Assembly (NCBI GenBank): GCA_003635265.1
Contig: PYIZ01000014.1
Location: 1 to 42,113, forward strand
Origin: Candidatus Poribacteria bacterium
GTDB taxonomy: Bacteria; Poribacteria; WGA-4E; PCPOR2b
Direction: 5' to 3'
DNA: 42,113 nucleotides
Of this stretch, positions 23,781-32,628 are shown in pieces (positions within the stretch are counted from its first letter, which is position 1; each line of letters begins with the position of its first letter). Under the pieces are notes generated by a model. The model did no database searches, was not told where the DNA came from, and saw nothing but the letters and a program-made list of their open reading frames with translations. A program made the translations under genes and the position numbers.

Positions 23781-24824
23781 TTATCCGGGACATGCCTCGG
23801 CAAACACGCGTAGATGATTTTCGCCAAGGATTTTTCTGACCGACGCAGGTGAATAGCCCCGTTCCAACAATGCTTTGGTAATCTTCGGGAACTCTGTCGC
23901 ATCCCTGAGTTGTTCGCCGCCGCCATCGAAATCGGATCCGATGCCAACGTGGTCATCTCCGACCAGATTGACGATGTGATCGATATGATCTATATAGCGG
24001 GAAAATGAGGGAGTATTGTCGTCAATGAACCATGTCACAAAGGTCGCACCGATGACGCCGCCGTTTTCGGCGATGCGTTTAATCTGTTCGTCGGTCAGGT
24101 TGCGCGGATGGCCGCATAACGCCTTACAGTTGCTGTGGGAAGCGATAACGGGGCGTTCGGCAATTTCCAGCACGTTCCAAAAGCCGTGCTCACTGATGTG
24201 GGAAACATCGACAAGCATCCCCAGTCGATTCATCTCTTTCACCAGTTGGACACCAAATCGAGTGAGGCCACCGCCGCTATCTGTTTCGGCGTTGCCAGCC
24301 GCCGCCCATGAGGTTGGGTCGTGGGTCAACCCAATAGATCGAACGCCCAGGTGGTGGAGGCTTTTCAGGATGTTCAGGCTTCGCTCGACACCGTCGCTGT
24401 TCTCAATGACCAAAATCGCAGCAAGTTTGCTCTCCGCTTTCGCTTTTCGCACATCTTCCGCTGTCTTTGCGATGATAATTTCATCGGCGTGGGTTTCGAC
24501 CTCCGCCTTAAAAAAGCCGATGGCATCTAAGGCATAGCTGAGGTGATTCTTCCACGCTCGCGTCACATCAATCGCAAAGAAGGCAGCGTCAACCCCGCCC
24601 TGACGCATCTTCGGCAGATTGATCTGGACATCCATCTGGCTGGCTGTGGAGTCGAGGGGACCGCGCATATAGGCAATTGTTCCGTCGTGCCGGACGCGGT
24701 TAGGGGTCTCCTTATCCGCAATACTGACGTTTCCGCGACGGATATGTCCGACAATCGTATCGTTGTGAGAATCGATGACGAGGGCTTCATTATGAAGGTC
24801 TATGGATGATAATTCTGATGTCAA
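23781..24824 (-). CDS. Membrane dipeptidase (renal dipeptidase, peptidase M19)
   Basis: About 347 residues. Zinc and substrate residues are in ALVIDSHNDTIVG, SIGLTHDPTSWAAAGN, LVDVSHISEHGFW, PVIASHSNCKALCGHPRNL and VGIGSDFDGGG, all typical of M19. These enzymes cut dipeptides, including those with a D-residue. I place the start at TTG 24824 because AAGGAG lies seven bases upstream and the product then begins close to the conserved LHNEALVIDSHND; a GTG at 24872 would overlap the upstream ABC-F stop but has no good ribosome-binding site. No signal peptide is seen. Confidence 0.88.
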   Translation of the reverse strand: MTSELSSIDLHNEALVIDSHNDTIVGHIRRGNVSIADKETPNRVRHDGTIAYMRGPLDSTASQMDVQINLPKMRQGGVDAAFFAIDVTRAWKNHLSYALDAIGFFKAEVETHADEIIIAKTAEDVRKAKAESKLAAILVIENSDGVERSLNILKSLHHLGVRSIGLTHDPTSWAAAGNAETDSGGGLTRFGVQLVKEMNRLGMLVDVSHISEHGFWNVLEIAERPVIASHSNCKALCGHPRNLTDEQIKRIAENGGVIGATFVTWFIDDNTPSFSRYIDHIDHIVNLVGDDHVGIGSDFDGGGEQLRDATEFPKITKALLERGYSPASVRKILGENHLRVFAEACPG

Positions 24825-24868
24825 GGTTGTTCTCCTTTTTGATGCGGCTGATAGTTTCCGAATGTTCC

Positions 24869-26614
24869 TCACACATCAGCCACGCGCTGTGCTTTTACCC
24901 GCCGTTTCTTTTTGGATTTCTTTGAAGTTGAAGCAACTCGCAACCTCTCCCGCTGCTGTTTTTCCTGTCTCGCTACTTTTTTCGCCTTCTCTGCTTCCTC
25001 CCTCGCTTGCATTGCAACTCGCTTCTGTTCTCGGACGTGGGCTTCATACTCGGCATAAGTTCCGAAAAATAGTTTTGCCGTTCCGTTCTCAAAAACCAAC
25101 AGTTTGTTGACGAGCTTGTTCAAAAAATAACGGTCATGAGAGATCATAAAAATGGTTGCTGGGTATTCTGCCAATGCCTCTTCAAGAACTTCACGCGACG
25201 GTATGTCTAGGTGATTTGTCGGTTCATCAAGCAGGAGCACATTTGCGTTTTCCAAGAGCAGCTTGGCGAGCATGACACGGCTCTGTTCGCCGCCGCTGAG
25301 GTCGCCAATCCATTTGAATACCTCATCCTCAGAAAATAGGAACCGTCCGAGAAAACTGCGAATTTCACCTCGTTTTTGTGTTGGACGCAACGCCCAAATC
25401 TCATCAATAACTGTATTATCTTGATTGAGTCCTGCAAGCTCTTGGTCGTAATACCCAAAATGGAGATTGTGCCCAACCTTCAACTTCCCTGAAGTCGGCG
25501 GTTCGTTTCCGAGGATCATTCGGAACAGTGTCGTTTTTCCGACACCGTTGGGACCGATGACACCGACAACATCTTGGCGGTAGACCTCTATATTCACGTC
25601 TTCAAAGATCTGCTTATCGCCGTATCGCTTTCCCAAATCCTGACACTGCAATATGTCGTTTCCGCCCCGTACATCCGGCGTGAAGCGGAGTTTAATCGTT
25701 TTCTCGGCGGTTTCTGGCTTCTCTACGCGTTCAAGCCGGTCGAGCAACTTCTGGCGTCCCTGTGCCTCGCGGGTGCGTTGCCCAGCCATATTGCGGCGGA
25801 TAAAATCCTCCTCGTGAGCGATATGTCGCTGTTGCTTTTTATATTCTCGTTCCTGTGCCACCCTCTCAGTTTGCCTGATTTCGAGGTATCTGGTGTAGTT
25901 ACCGGGGTACTCTTTGAGTTTATGGTTTCGCAACTCGACAATCTTGCGGGCAACACGATCCAAGAAGTAGCGATCATGTGAGACGATGATGACTGCCCCT
26001 TGATATTCGGTATTCAGGAAGTTTTCCAACCACTCAATCGCTTTGATGTCCAGATGGTTGGTGGGTTCGTCTAGCAGCAACAGATCCGGATCTTCAAGCA
26101 GCAATTTGGCGAGTGCGGCCCGACTTTTCTGTCCGCCGCTCAAGATACCTGTCTTCAAATTAAAATCGCTGTCACGAAACCCTAACCCGCCCAGCGTTCG
26201 ATTTGTTTGATACTCATAGTCGTAACCGCCCATTCGTTCGTGCTGCTCTTGTAACCGAGCATATCCATCGAGCAGGCTTGGATCGTCTACCATCTCTTCA
26301 CTGAGCAGCAGCATCTCATCTTCAAGGTCTCGCCGCTTCTGAAAGACTTTGAACATCTCTTGGCGAAGTGAGCAATCAGCTTCCAAATTGGGTTCTTGAC
26401 TGAGATACCCGATTTGTAGTTGTTTCGCGTACCCAACGTTTCCTTTGAAATCCTCTATTATACCGGCAATAATTTCTATGAGCGTAGTTTTACCAGTTCC
26501 GTTCTTTCCAATCAATCCAATCCGATCACCATGTTCGATTGACAAAGAGACTTCGTCCAGAATGAGGTAAGGATCATACGATTTTGTGACCTGATCTAAT
26601 CTGACTAATGACAT
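24869..26614 (-). CDS. ABC-F family ATPase (translation/ribosome-associated)
   Basis: A 581-residue protein with two ABC domains and no membrane segments. Domain 1: GLIGKNGTGKTTL, LSGGQKSRAALAKLLL, LLLDEPTNHLD. The inter-domain linker is helical (EREYKKQQRHIAHEEDFIRR). Domain 2: VGVIGPNGVGKTTLFR, LSGGEQSRVMLAKLLL, LLLDEPTNHLD. The C-terminal extension is a charged coiled coil ending in a Lys/Arg-rich tail (STSKKSKKKRRVKAQR). ABC-F proteins act on the ribosome, rescuing stalls or protecting from antibiotics. Which subgroup this is (Uup, YdiF, YheS-like) cannot be told. AAAGGA precedes the ATG. Confidence 0.93.
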   Translation of the reverse strand: MSLVRLDQVTKSYDPYLILDEVSLSIEHGDRIGLIGKNGTGKTTLIEIIAGIIEDFKGNVGYAKQLQIGYLSQEPNLEADCSLRQEMFKVFQKRRDLEDEMLLLSEEMVDDPSLLDGYARLQEQHERMGGYDYEYQTNRTLGGLGFRDSDFNLKTGILSGGQKSRAALAKLLLEDPDLLLLDEPTNHLDIKAIEWLENFLNTEYQGAVIIVSHDRYFLDRVARKIVELRNHKLKEYPGNYTRYLEIRQTERVAQEREYKKQQRHIAHEEDFIRRNMAGQRTREAQGRQKLLDRLERVEKPETAEKTIKLRFTPDVRGGNDILQCQDLGKRYGDKQIFEDVNIEVYRQDVVGVIGPNGVGKTTLFRMILGNEPPTSGKLKVGHNLHFGYYDQELAGLNQDNTVIDEIWALRPTQKRGEIRSFLGRFLFSEDEVFKWIGDLSGGEQSRVMLAKLLLENANVLLLDEPTNHLDIPSREVLEEALAEYPATIFMISHDRYFLNKLVNKLLVFENGTAKLFFGTYAEYEAHVREQKRVAMQAREEAEKAKKVARQEKQQRERLRVASTSKKSKKKRRVKAQRVADV

Positions 26615-26673
26615 AGCAATCCTTTGTATCGTAGGAGAGGAATAGGGAATCTATTTGAGGCAGATTAATCCAG

Positions 26674-27108
26674 TTAATAAGCCTCGTCCTCGTCGTAAAA
26701 ATCCTCCTCGTCCATGTATTCATCGTCAAGTTCTTCTTCCTCATAGTCATTGTACGCATCAACATCCATCAATATATCAAGTTCCCTAGGACTCTCGATA
26801 GTTATCCGACAAATCCAACCATCCCCTTCGGGCGAATGATTAATTAGATCCGGATCCTCCTCCAGTGTGGTGTTAATTTCCTTAATCTCTCCGGTCGCTG
26901 GTGCGTGGATAGGAAAAGTGTTACCGTCAGTCACTTCTACTCTACCCAACGGTTCATCCTGCTCATATTCATCGCCAACCGCGGGCAGTTCAACAAAGAT
27001 AATATCACCATACTCTAGTTGGACGCGCTCGGTGATTCCAACGACCCCGTCGCTCTCTCCAACTTCAATCCATTCATGTGTAGCTGTGAATTTCTTTACC
27101 TCGTTCAA
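26674..27108 (-). CDS. GcvH-like protein lacking the lipoyl lysine, with acidic tail
   Basis: A 144-residue relative of glycine cleavage system H protein. Family marks are FTATHEWIEVGESDGVVGIT, YGDIIFVELPAVGDEY, APATGEIKEINTTLEEDP and GDGWICRI. The lipoate-carrying segment, normally ESVKAASDVYSP, reads VEVTDGNTFPIHAP; there is no Lys between residues 7 and 75, so it cannot be lipoylated at the normal place. Residues 111-144 form an unusual tail with about 19 Asp/Glu and several Tyr. Start is TTG 27108, seven bases after AGGAGG. It lies between an ABC-F gene and yigZ, not among gcvT/gcvP. A non-catalytic scaffold or regulator is possible. Confidence 0.8.
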   Translation of the reverse strand: MNEVKKFTATHEWIEVGESDGVVGITERVQLEYGDIIFVELPAVGDEYEQDEPLGRVEVTDGNTFPIHAPATGEIKEINTTLEEDPDLINHSPEGDGWICRITIESPRELDILMDVDAYNDYEEEELDDEYMDEEDFYDEDEAY

Positions 27109-27164
27109 GTTTATTCCTCCTGTATTGCATGATGCCTACACACTCAAGATTTTACACCATTAGA

Positions 27165-27788
27165 TTATACAGTTACGGGATCAATCACGTCAATATCAGT
27201 GTTGATTCCTCGCAGATTCTCTTGAAAGTTTTTAACTTCTCCTTGGCGAATCTGTAGATGTACGGTTGCACGTTGATTATATTCGACGTTTACCACCTTT
27301 CCTCCTAATCTGCCACACAATTTGAGGACCGCACCAATCTGTTTATAAGGTGTCCGCACCTGTAATTCCTTGTAAAAAATCTGAGTTTCAATTTTTGCAC
27401 TCGCTAAACATTCCCTCGCACATCGACCATAAGCCCGAATAAGTCCACCAATGCCAAGGTTAATGCCGCCGTAGTAGCGGACAACGACACAGATAACATT
27501 TGAGAGTTGAGAGGCGGTCACAGCTGCTAAAATGGGGGGACCTGCGGAGTTTCTCGGCTCACCGGCATCGGTGGCATATTCACGCTTTTCACGCCCCCAT
27601 CCGATACTGTATGCGTAGCAGCCGTGCGAGGCGTTGGGGTATTTTTCCTGAAGAAGTGCCAGAAATCTTTTTGACCCCTCTATCGTATCAACCGATGTGG
27701 CAACCCCAAAAAAGCGAGATTTTTTGACAACCAACTTGGACTCTGCTATCCCAACGATGGTTTTGTATTCGTCTGACATAGTAGGCAT
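27165..27788 (-). CDS. IMPACT/YigZ-family protein (UPF0029)
   Basis: About 207 residues. The N-terminal domain has KLVVKKSRFFGVATSV, ASHGCYAYSIG, ATDAGEPRNSAGPPIL and VVVRYYGGINLGIGGLIRAYG, the hallmark of the YigZ/IMPACT family. The C-terminal ferredoxin-like domain binds nucleic acid in relatives (VEYNQRATVHLQIRQG). The precise role in bacteria is unclear. The frame opens 12 codons earlier at 27824, but that extension (ITHHVSRF) is encoded by a dispersed repeat; the family N-terminus fits ATG 27788 or 27779. No clear ribosome-binding site precedes any of them. Confidence 0.88.
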   Translation of the reverse strand: MPTMSDEYKTIVGIAESKLVVKKSRFFGVATSVDTIEGSKRFLALLQEKYPNASHGCYAYSIGWGREKREYATDAGEPRNSAGPPILAAVTASQLSNVICVVVRYYGGINLGIGGLIRAYGRCARECLASAKIETQIFYKELQVRTPYKQIGAVLKLCGRLGGKVVNVEYNQRATVHLQIRQGEVKNFQENLRGINTDIDVIDPVTV

Positions 27789-27815
27789 AAAACGTGAAAC
27801 GTGATGCGTAATACG
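27785..27815. repeat. CGTAAAACGTGATGCGT-type dispersed repeat (yigZ start)
   Basis: GCATAAAACGTGAAACGTGATGCGTAATACG, quoted as GCATAAAACGTGAAACG then TGATGCGTAATACG. It is made of repeated CGTRAAACGT and GATGCGTAAT pieces and covers the yigZ start region. Confidence 0.7.
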
Positions 27816-27878
27816 ATAGAGCATCCGCGGTTGGTGGAGGTTAATCCATCATCTTAGTGCCGTCGTATCTCTCGTTTG

Positions 27879-28121
27879 TCACCGCTTAGATGCATCCAGA
27901 ATTGTTATCCCGACTAGACGATCATCGTTGTAATCAAGGATAATTCCATCCTCGCGCATTTCACTGTGGTTGGAAGCAGGTAGACTCTCAAAATGAAGAT
28001 AGAGCACGTCAACCTCTTCATCATAATCTAACCACATCTGCTTTTTGGCGAATCGCACAAGGTGAGACGCCGCTTGTAGCAGGTGAATGATATTTTTTTC
28101 TTCTAATTTCTCGCTCGCCAT
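27879..28121 (-). CDS. DUF2283-family protein, second gene of a toxin/antitoxin-like pair
   Basis: 80 residues. The DUF2283 core is WLDYDEEVDVLYLHFE, then MREDGIILDYNDDRLVGITI and LDASKR. The N-terminal part (IIHLLQAASHLVRFAKKQM) is typical of the longer DUF2283 subgroup. It overlaps the end of the upstream gene by 19 bp in another frame, so the two are translationally coupled. Function is unproven; DUF2283 genes often sit beside small RelE-like or DUF4258-like genes, which suggests an antitoxin-like role. Confidence 0.85.
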   Translation of the reverse strand: MASEKLEEKNIIHLLQAASHLVRFAKKQMWLDYDEEVDVLYLHFESLPASNHSEMREDGIILDYNDDRLVGITILDASKR

Positions 28122-28405
28122 ATTATTGTGCCTCGATTCACTTTCCGGGCGAGAAAAGCCGTAATGACAAAACCATCATTACGATTAATCTCCCGATAGA
28201 CAACATGTAAATGATTTAATCTCTTAATGGATTGAACTGCTACGAGTGTGTTACCATGACCACGCAAAATCCAAGTAGGATTCTCGACTGTATCCAGTAT
28301 TTGATCATAATAGGATTGCATGTAAGGTTTATTACTCACAATGTGTTGCCATCTTTCGTCAGTAAGACGAATTGGTATACCATTGACCGAATGTGCAATC
28401 TCCAT
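28103..28405 (-). CDS. Small RelE/DUF4258-like protein paired with DUF2283 protein
   Basis: 100 residues: a helix with IRLTDERWQHIVSNKPYM and YYDQILDTVENP, then strands ILRGHGNTLVAVQSI, HLHVVYREI and GFVITAFLARK. The helix-then-beta-sheet order and the central H-x-V-V-Y-R and F-V-I-T strands resemble small nuclease-fold toxins of the PBECR/BrnT/DUF4258 kind. I cannot name the family surely. AGAGGA lies about 11 bases before the ATG. It follows the outer-membrane gene by 15 bp and overlaps the DUF2283 gene by 19 bp. Confidence 0.75.
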   Translation of the reverse strand: MEIAHSVNGIPIRLTDERWQHIVSNKPYMQSYYDQILDTVENPTWILRGHGNTLVAVQSIKRLNHLHVVYREINRNDGFVITAFLARKVNRGTIIWRARN

Positions 28406-28420
28406 TTTCTTTATTTCCTC

Positions 28421-29617
28421 TCAGAAACGCTGCTCGATTGAAAACGAGTACACAGACTTACCAGTTTCAATGCGAATCTGCTCCCCGTCATTCTCCATCG
28501 GTCGCACCTGCGGTGTATAGGCTGCGTTTATATGGATCCCACGAACCTGTAATCCAAGTCCCAGCGTTGGTCCTTCAGTTTTCCAGAGTCTATCCTCAAA
28601 TTCAACTTGCTCAGTTTCAAGACTGACGATTGAACCGAACCGCTTTTCGATGTGACGTAGATAACCTATTCGTGCACCGATGAAATCACGATACCAGATA
28701 GTTCCACCAAAGTTGGTTCGGACACCATCCTCAAAGGGTGGGTTCAGATCCAAGCTAATCTGGATATCTACACTTTTATAATGGAATTGGTAACTCCCGC
28801 CCAGAAGAACCTCTCGGCGGATTCTATCAGGAATAGAGTTATCAGTAAATGATAATCCATTGCTCAAGTTCCTAATCACACCACCGATGCGGAGGTGTTC
28901 GCCAAATTGCTGGATCAGTCCTAAATTATAAGCGTAACCGTGTCCGATATGCCGGATGTTCTCGGCATCCTGTACTTTGGATCGTAGCCATCTGCCATCA
29001 GCACCGATAGCGAAGCCTGGAAACAATTTAACTGCATAACTGACTCCAATCGCAAAGTCGGTTTCAGGGAAACCGTTCGTTGCTTTTCCGAGGTGATTAA
29101 CGCGGCTGAATCGTCCCTCATGTCCGATGGCGAAATCGAACCCGAAGCCTCCTGCCGTCCCCAAAGGCTTACTGTAGTTTATGAACTCAAGTCCTGATGC
29201 ACGCAGCACGTACTGACCGCGGTCTTCGTATCGTTCAACATCGTTCAATTTTGCAATGACAGCAACGGTATGCGGAAATCGTAATACGTTTGTGATGAGA
29301 CGGTTGCTATTGATGAAACTGAGCCCGGCAGGATTGCTGTTAAGGGCATTTGCCCCCGAAATTGAACTGACAAAGTTATCCCCCAGCCCCAGACGCTTTG
29401 CCGATGCAAGTCTTCTGAGGAATGTATTTGCTGATGCGTAGAAATCTTCGTTGATGGGTTGGGCTGAAGCGAGATTTTTGGTACTGAGGAGAAGTAACAG
29501 TGTGATGAGCACGACTGCGAAGTTGCGTATTGCGTAAAACGTGAAACATGAAAGGTAGTACGATTTGCTTTTATATATATCCATGGCTGCTTGTAAGGGA
29601 GGTATTTGTGCACACAA
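28421..29617 (-). CDS. PorV/PorQ-like outer-membrane beta-barrel protein
   Basis: About 398 residues from TTG 29617, or 387 from ATG 29584; neither has a clear ribosome-binding site. A signal segment FAVVLITLLLLLSTKNLASA ends at a typical AXA-type site. The mature protein opens with LASAKRLGLGDNFVSSISGA then LNSNPAGLSFI, the motif of the PorV/PorQ/UPF0164 outer-membrane family, and continues with alternating strands (GGFGFDFAIGHEGRF, FAIGADGRWL, LRIGGVIRNLSNG). It ends in VYSFSIEQRF, with C-terminal Phe as in many barrels. PorV and PorQ act in type IX secretion in Bacteroidetes; here that role is inferred only. Part of the signal region is encoded by a dispersed repeat. Confidence 0.8.
   Translation of the reverse strand: MCAQIPPLQAAMDIYKSKSYYLSCFTFYAIRNFAVVLITLLLLLSTKNLASAQPINEDFYASANTFLRRLASAKRLGLGDNFVSSISGANALNSNPAGLSFINSNRLITNVLRFPHTVAVIAKLNDVERYEDRGQYVLRASGLEFINYSKPLGTAGGFGFDFAIGHEGRFSRVNHLGKATNGFPETDFAIGVSYAVKLFPGFAIGADGRWLRSKVQDAENIRHIGHGYAYNLGLIQQFGEHLRIGGVIRNLSNGLSFTDNSIPDRIRREVLLGGSYQFHYKSVDIQISLDLNPPFEDGVRTNFGGTIWYRDFIGARIGYLRHIEKRFGSIVSLETEQVEFEDRLWKTEGPTLGLGLQVRGIHINAAYTPQVRPMENDGEQIRIETGKSVYSFSIEQRF
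29524..29552. repeat. CGTAAAACGTGATGCGT-type dispersed repeat (outer-membrane gene)
   Basis: TGCGTATTGCGTAAAACG then TGAAACATGAAAG. It lies inside the coding region for the start of the signal segment of the PorV/PorQ-like protein, in frame. Confidence 0.6.
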
Positions 29618-29718
29618 ATTCTCGACACATTGACCTTAATAACATCAATCCCTATAATCAATTTTCGTATGTTGCGCCTTTGATTCGTTGTGTGTAGACA
29701 ATTGAATCTTCAGTTTTT

Positions 29719-30564
29719 TTAGGGGGGATTTAAATCTGTATGACGATGAATTGCATCTGTCATTTGGGCAATTTGACACATTGCCTTTACATCGTGGACG
29801 CGAACGACATCTGCACCGTGAGCAATCGCCCACGCGACCGTTGCAGCAGTGCCTTCCAGCCGATCATCCGGTTTGGGCAGATTGAGGATCTTTCCAATGA
29901 ACGATTTTCTGGAAGTACCAATAAGGATGGGTTTATCTAGGCTCCGAAACGCATCAAGACTGCGTAAAATTTCCAGATTATGCTCGGCAGTTTTACCAAA
30001 TCCGATACCGGGATCAATCATAATTCGATCAGGACAGACTCCCTTCGCCTGCGCTTTATCAACCCGTTGTCGGAGAAAAGCCAAAACCTCAGGGATTAAA
30101 TCGCGATAGACTGGCGAGCGCTGCATTGTACGGGGAACACCCTTCATGTGCATGAGAATCAACCCAGCGTTCATCTCTGCAACAACTCCCGCCATATCTA
30201 CGTCACTTAACGCCGTAATATCGTTGACAATATTTGCACCTGCTTGAAGCGCACTGCGCGCAACAACGGGCTTATACGTGTCAATCGAAAGCAGTGTCTC
30301 TGCTCCATTTGCAAGGGCTTCAATCACGGGTAGGACACGGGCTAATTCTTCATCTGTGGAGACAGGTAAGGCTCCCGGGCGAGAAGATTCGCCGCCGATG
30401 TCGATGATATCCGCGCCATCTTCGATCATCTGGTGGGCGTAGGCAATCGCACGGTTGGCATCAAGATAGCGACCACCATCAGAGAAGGAATCGGGGGTGA
30501 CGTTAAGGATGCCCATGATCCGTGTACGTTCCCCGAAAGTAATCGATTTTCCTCGGCAATTCAT
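29719..30564 (-). CDS. folP: Dihydropteroate synthase
   Basis: A 281-residue TIM-barrel enzyme of folate synthesis that joins p-aminobenzoate to the pterin diphosphate. Clear motifs: TRIMGILNVTPDSFSDGGRY, GADIIDIGGESSRPGA, SIDTYKPVVARSALQAGANI VNDI (given in two parts), GLILMHMKGVPRTMQ, RIMIDPGIGFGKTAEHNLEI and ILIGTSRKSFIG. It overlaps the ftsH stop by ATGA, so translation is coupled. The ftsH-folP order is common in many bacteria. Confidence 0.97.
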   Translation of the reverse strand: MNCRGKSITFGERTRIMGILNVTPDSFSDGGRYLDANRAIAYAHQMIEDGADIIDIGGESSRPGALPVSTDEELARVLPVIEALANGAETLLSIDTYKPVVARSALQAGANIVNDITALSDVDMAGVVAEMNAGLILMHMKGVPRTMQRSPVYRDLIPEVLAFLRQRVDKAQAKGVCPDRIMIDPGIGFGKTAEHNLEILRSLDAFRSLDKPILIGTSRKSFIGKILNLPKPDDRLEGTAATVAWAIAHGADVVRVHDVKAMCQIAQMTDAIHRHTDLNPP

Positions 30565-32447
30565 GATGCAATCGGAGAAGTTTGGGGACGGGGACCAAGT
30601 ATCTCTTCAATATCCTCTGTGATAAGTGTTTCGCGTTCGAGCAACTCATCAGCGAGCTTTTTCAACCCATCAAGATGTGTTTCAATGAGGTTTCTCGCCC
30701 TATTATAGCACTCCATAACAATGCTATGAACAGCTTCATCAATTTCAATCGCTGTCTTGTCGCTATAATCTTGGTGATGTGCAATCTCTTTACCTAAAAA
30801 GACCTGCTCTTCACGTCGTCCGAAGGAGAGTGGTCCAAGATCGCTCATGCCCCATTGCGTGACCATCTTCCGGGCGATATCGGTTGCCTGTTCAAAATCG
30901 TTCTGTGCACCGGTAGTCAACTCACCAAAGATGAGTTCTTCAGCGACACGCCCACCGAGCGCGGTGGTAATACTGCCCAGGAGATATTTTTTATTGAAGT
31001 TACGACGTTCTTGAATAGGAAGTGCTACTGAAACACCGAGTGCTCTCCCACGAGGAATAATGGTGGCTTTATAGTTCGGATCATTTTCGGGGATAACATG
31101 TCGCAACAGGGCATGTCCCGCTTCATGGTACGCGGTAACACGCCTATCATCATCACTGATAACAAGGCTACGGCGTTCCGGTCCCATTAACACACGGTCT
31201 TTGGCTTCATCAAAGAAAGTCATTTCAACAGTATCTTTGTCCTCTTTCGCCGCAAGTAAGGCGGCTTCATTCACCATATTTTCGATATCTGCTCCCGAAA
31301 AGTAGGGGGTCGCCTTTGCGAGTCTTTCCAAGTCTACATCTGGGTCAGTTTCAATGTTCGCCGTATGGACTTTGAAGATATCTTCACGCCCTTTGACATC
31401 AGGAAGGTCAACGACAATTTGGCGATCAAAGCGTCCCGGTCGGAGGAGCGCAGGATCTAGTACATCGGGTCGGTTTGTTGCAGCAATGAGAATAACGCCT
31501 TCAGAGGTATCAAACCCATCCATTTCTACGAGAAGTTGGTTTAAGGTCTGTTCACGCTCATCATGCCCACCACCGATGCCCGCACCACGATGTCGCCCAA
31601 CCGCATCTAGCTCATCAATAAAGATGATGCACGGTGCATTTTTCTTTCCAGTCTCAAACAGATCCCGGACGCGGGAAGCCCCAACACCCACAAACATCTC
31701 AACGAAATCGGATCCACTGATACTGTAAAATGGAACATTGGCTTCCCCGGCGACAGCACGCGCAAGTAAGGTCTTTCCTGTGCCCGGCGGTCCCATTAAT
31801 AGGACTCCTTTTGGAATACGTCCACCGAGTCTCTGAAATTTCTTCGGATCCTTCAGGAACTGAATCACCTCTTCCAGTCCTTCTTTCGCCTCATCACATC
31901 CAGCAACATTGGCAAAGGTAATCTTCGATTCGCTTTCAGAATGGAGTCGAGCGCGGCTTTTTCCAAATGATAACGCTCGGTTGCCTGTGCCTTGCATCTG
32001 TCTTGAAATGAAGATCATGATCCCTAGAAAGAGAAGGATTGGCAAGATTGTCGAGCCAAAGATTACAATCCATTGGGGAACAGCTGATGAACGTTCATTA
32101 TCAAAGGGAATTTGATACTCAATAAGTTTTTCTTGAAGCGGGTATTCAGAGTAAACATCACGGCTGGTCCGAAATTCCTGAAATTCTATTGGCTCTCCTC
32201 CACCTCTAGGCATTTCATCCAAAATAGGTTGTGGGTCCCTGAATTTTCCTTTAATCCACTCCTTACCGATTTCGATTTTTCCCTCAAATAGGTCCTTGCT
32301 ATTTGGCTGTTGAAGATAGGCATAAAAGTCCGATGCCGCCAACTGATGTACCTTTCCTTTACCTGAACTTAGAAAGTGATACATGGCATAGGCAACGAAT
32401 GACGCCATAATCAACCAAACCACAATACTTTTCGCACTCTTATTCAC
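30561..32447 (-). CDS. ftsH: ATP-dependent zinc metalloprotease FtsH
   Basis: A 628-residue membrane AAA+ protease. Two membrane helices ([20 protein letters not shown] near the N-terminus and [20 protein letters not shown] around 125-145) bracket a periplasmic domain. Walker [14 protein letters not shown], Walker [16 protein letters not shown], second region of homology [20 protein letters not shown], zinc motif [11 protein letters not shown] and the distal ligand in [11 protein letters not shown]. It degrades membrane and regulatory proteins. Start is GTG 32447, behind GAGAGG. folP follows with a 4-bp overlap. Length is near the usual 610-650. Confidence 0.97.
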   Translation of the reverse strand: MNKSAKSIVVWLIMASFVAYAMYHFLSSGKGKVHQLAASDFYAYLQQPNSKDLFEGKIEIGKEWIKGKFRDPQPILDEMPRGGGEPIEFQEFRTSRDVYSEYPLQEKLIEYQIPFDNERSSAVPQWIVIFGSTILPILLFLGIMIFISRQMQGTGNRALSFGKSRARLHSESESKITFANVAGCDEAKEGLEEVIQFLKDPKKFQRLGGRIPKGVLLMGPPGTGKTLLARAVAGEANVPFYSISGSDFVEMFVGVGASRVRDLFETGKKNAPCIIFIDELDAVGRHRGAGIGGGHDEREQTLNQLLVEMDGFDTSEGVILIAATNRPDVLDPALLRPGRFDRQIVVDLPDVKGREDIFKVHTANIETDPDVDLERLAKATPYFSGADIENMVNEAALLAAKEDKDTVEMTFFDEAKDRVLMGPERRSLVISDDDRRVTAYHEAGHALLRHVIPENDPNYKATIIPRGRALGVSVALPIQERRNFNKKYLLGSITTALGGRVAEELIFGELTTGAQNDFEQATDIARKMVTQWGMSDLGPLSFGRREEQVFLGKEIAHHQDYSDKTAIEIDEAVHSIVMECYNRARNLIETHLDGLKKLADELLERETLITEDIEEILGPRPQTSPIAS

Positions 32448-32592
32448 AACACTTAACCTCTCTTCTCTGTCTACAAAAATTCCGAATGATACTTGGGTAA
32501 TGACGTTTCTTGATCGCTAAAAGTTTATTTATCTTGAAAAGTCTGGAAACAATCCCAATGCTTTAGCGTTGGGTCAAACGGCGTAATTTTGA

Positions 32593-32622
32593 TTGATTTT
32601 CTTAGCAAAAGTATGGTATAAT
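32593..32622 (+). promoter_or_regulatory. Sigma70-like promoter inside element B
   Basis: TTGATT (32593-32598), 18-nt spacer, TATAAT (32617-32622). The spacer and the -10 box are unchanged in copy A. Transcription would start near 32629 and run through all hairpins to the right end. Confidence 0.6.
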
Positions 32623-32628
32623 TTTAAC

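Noticed and set aside
24825..24872. GTG at 24872 as the start of the dipeptidase gene
   Set aside because: The added residues (RNIRKLSAASKRRTT) are unlike the family N-terminus and no ribosome-binding site precedes it, while AAGGAG is well placed before TTG 24824.
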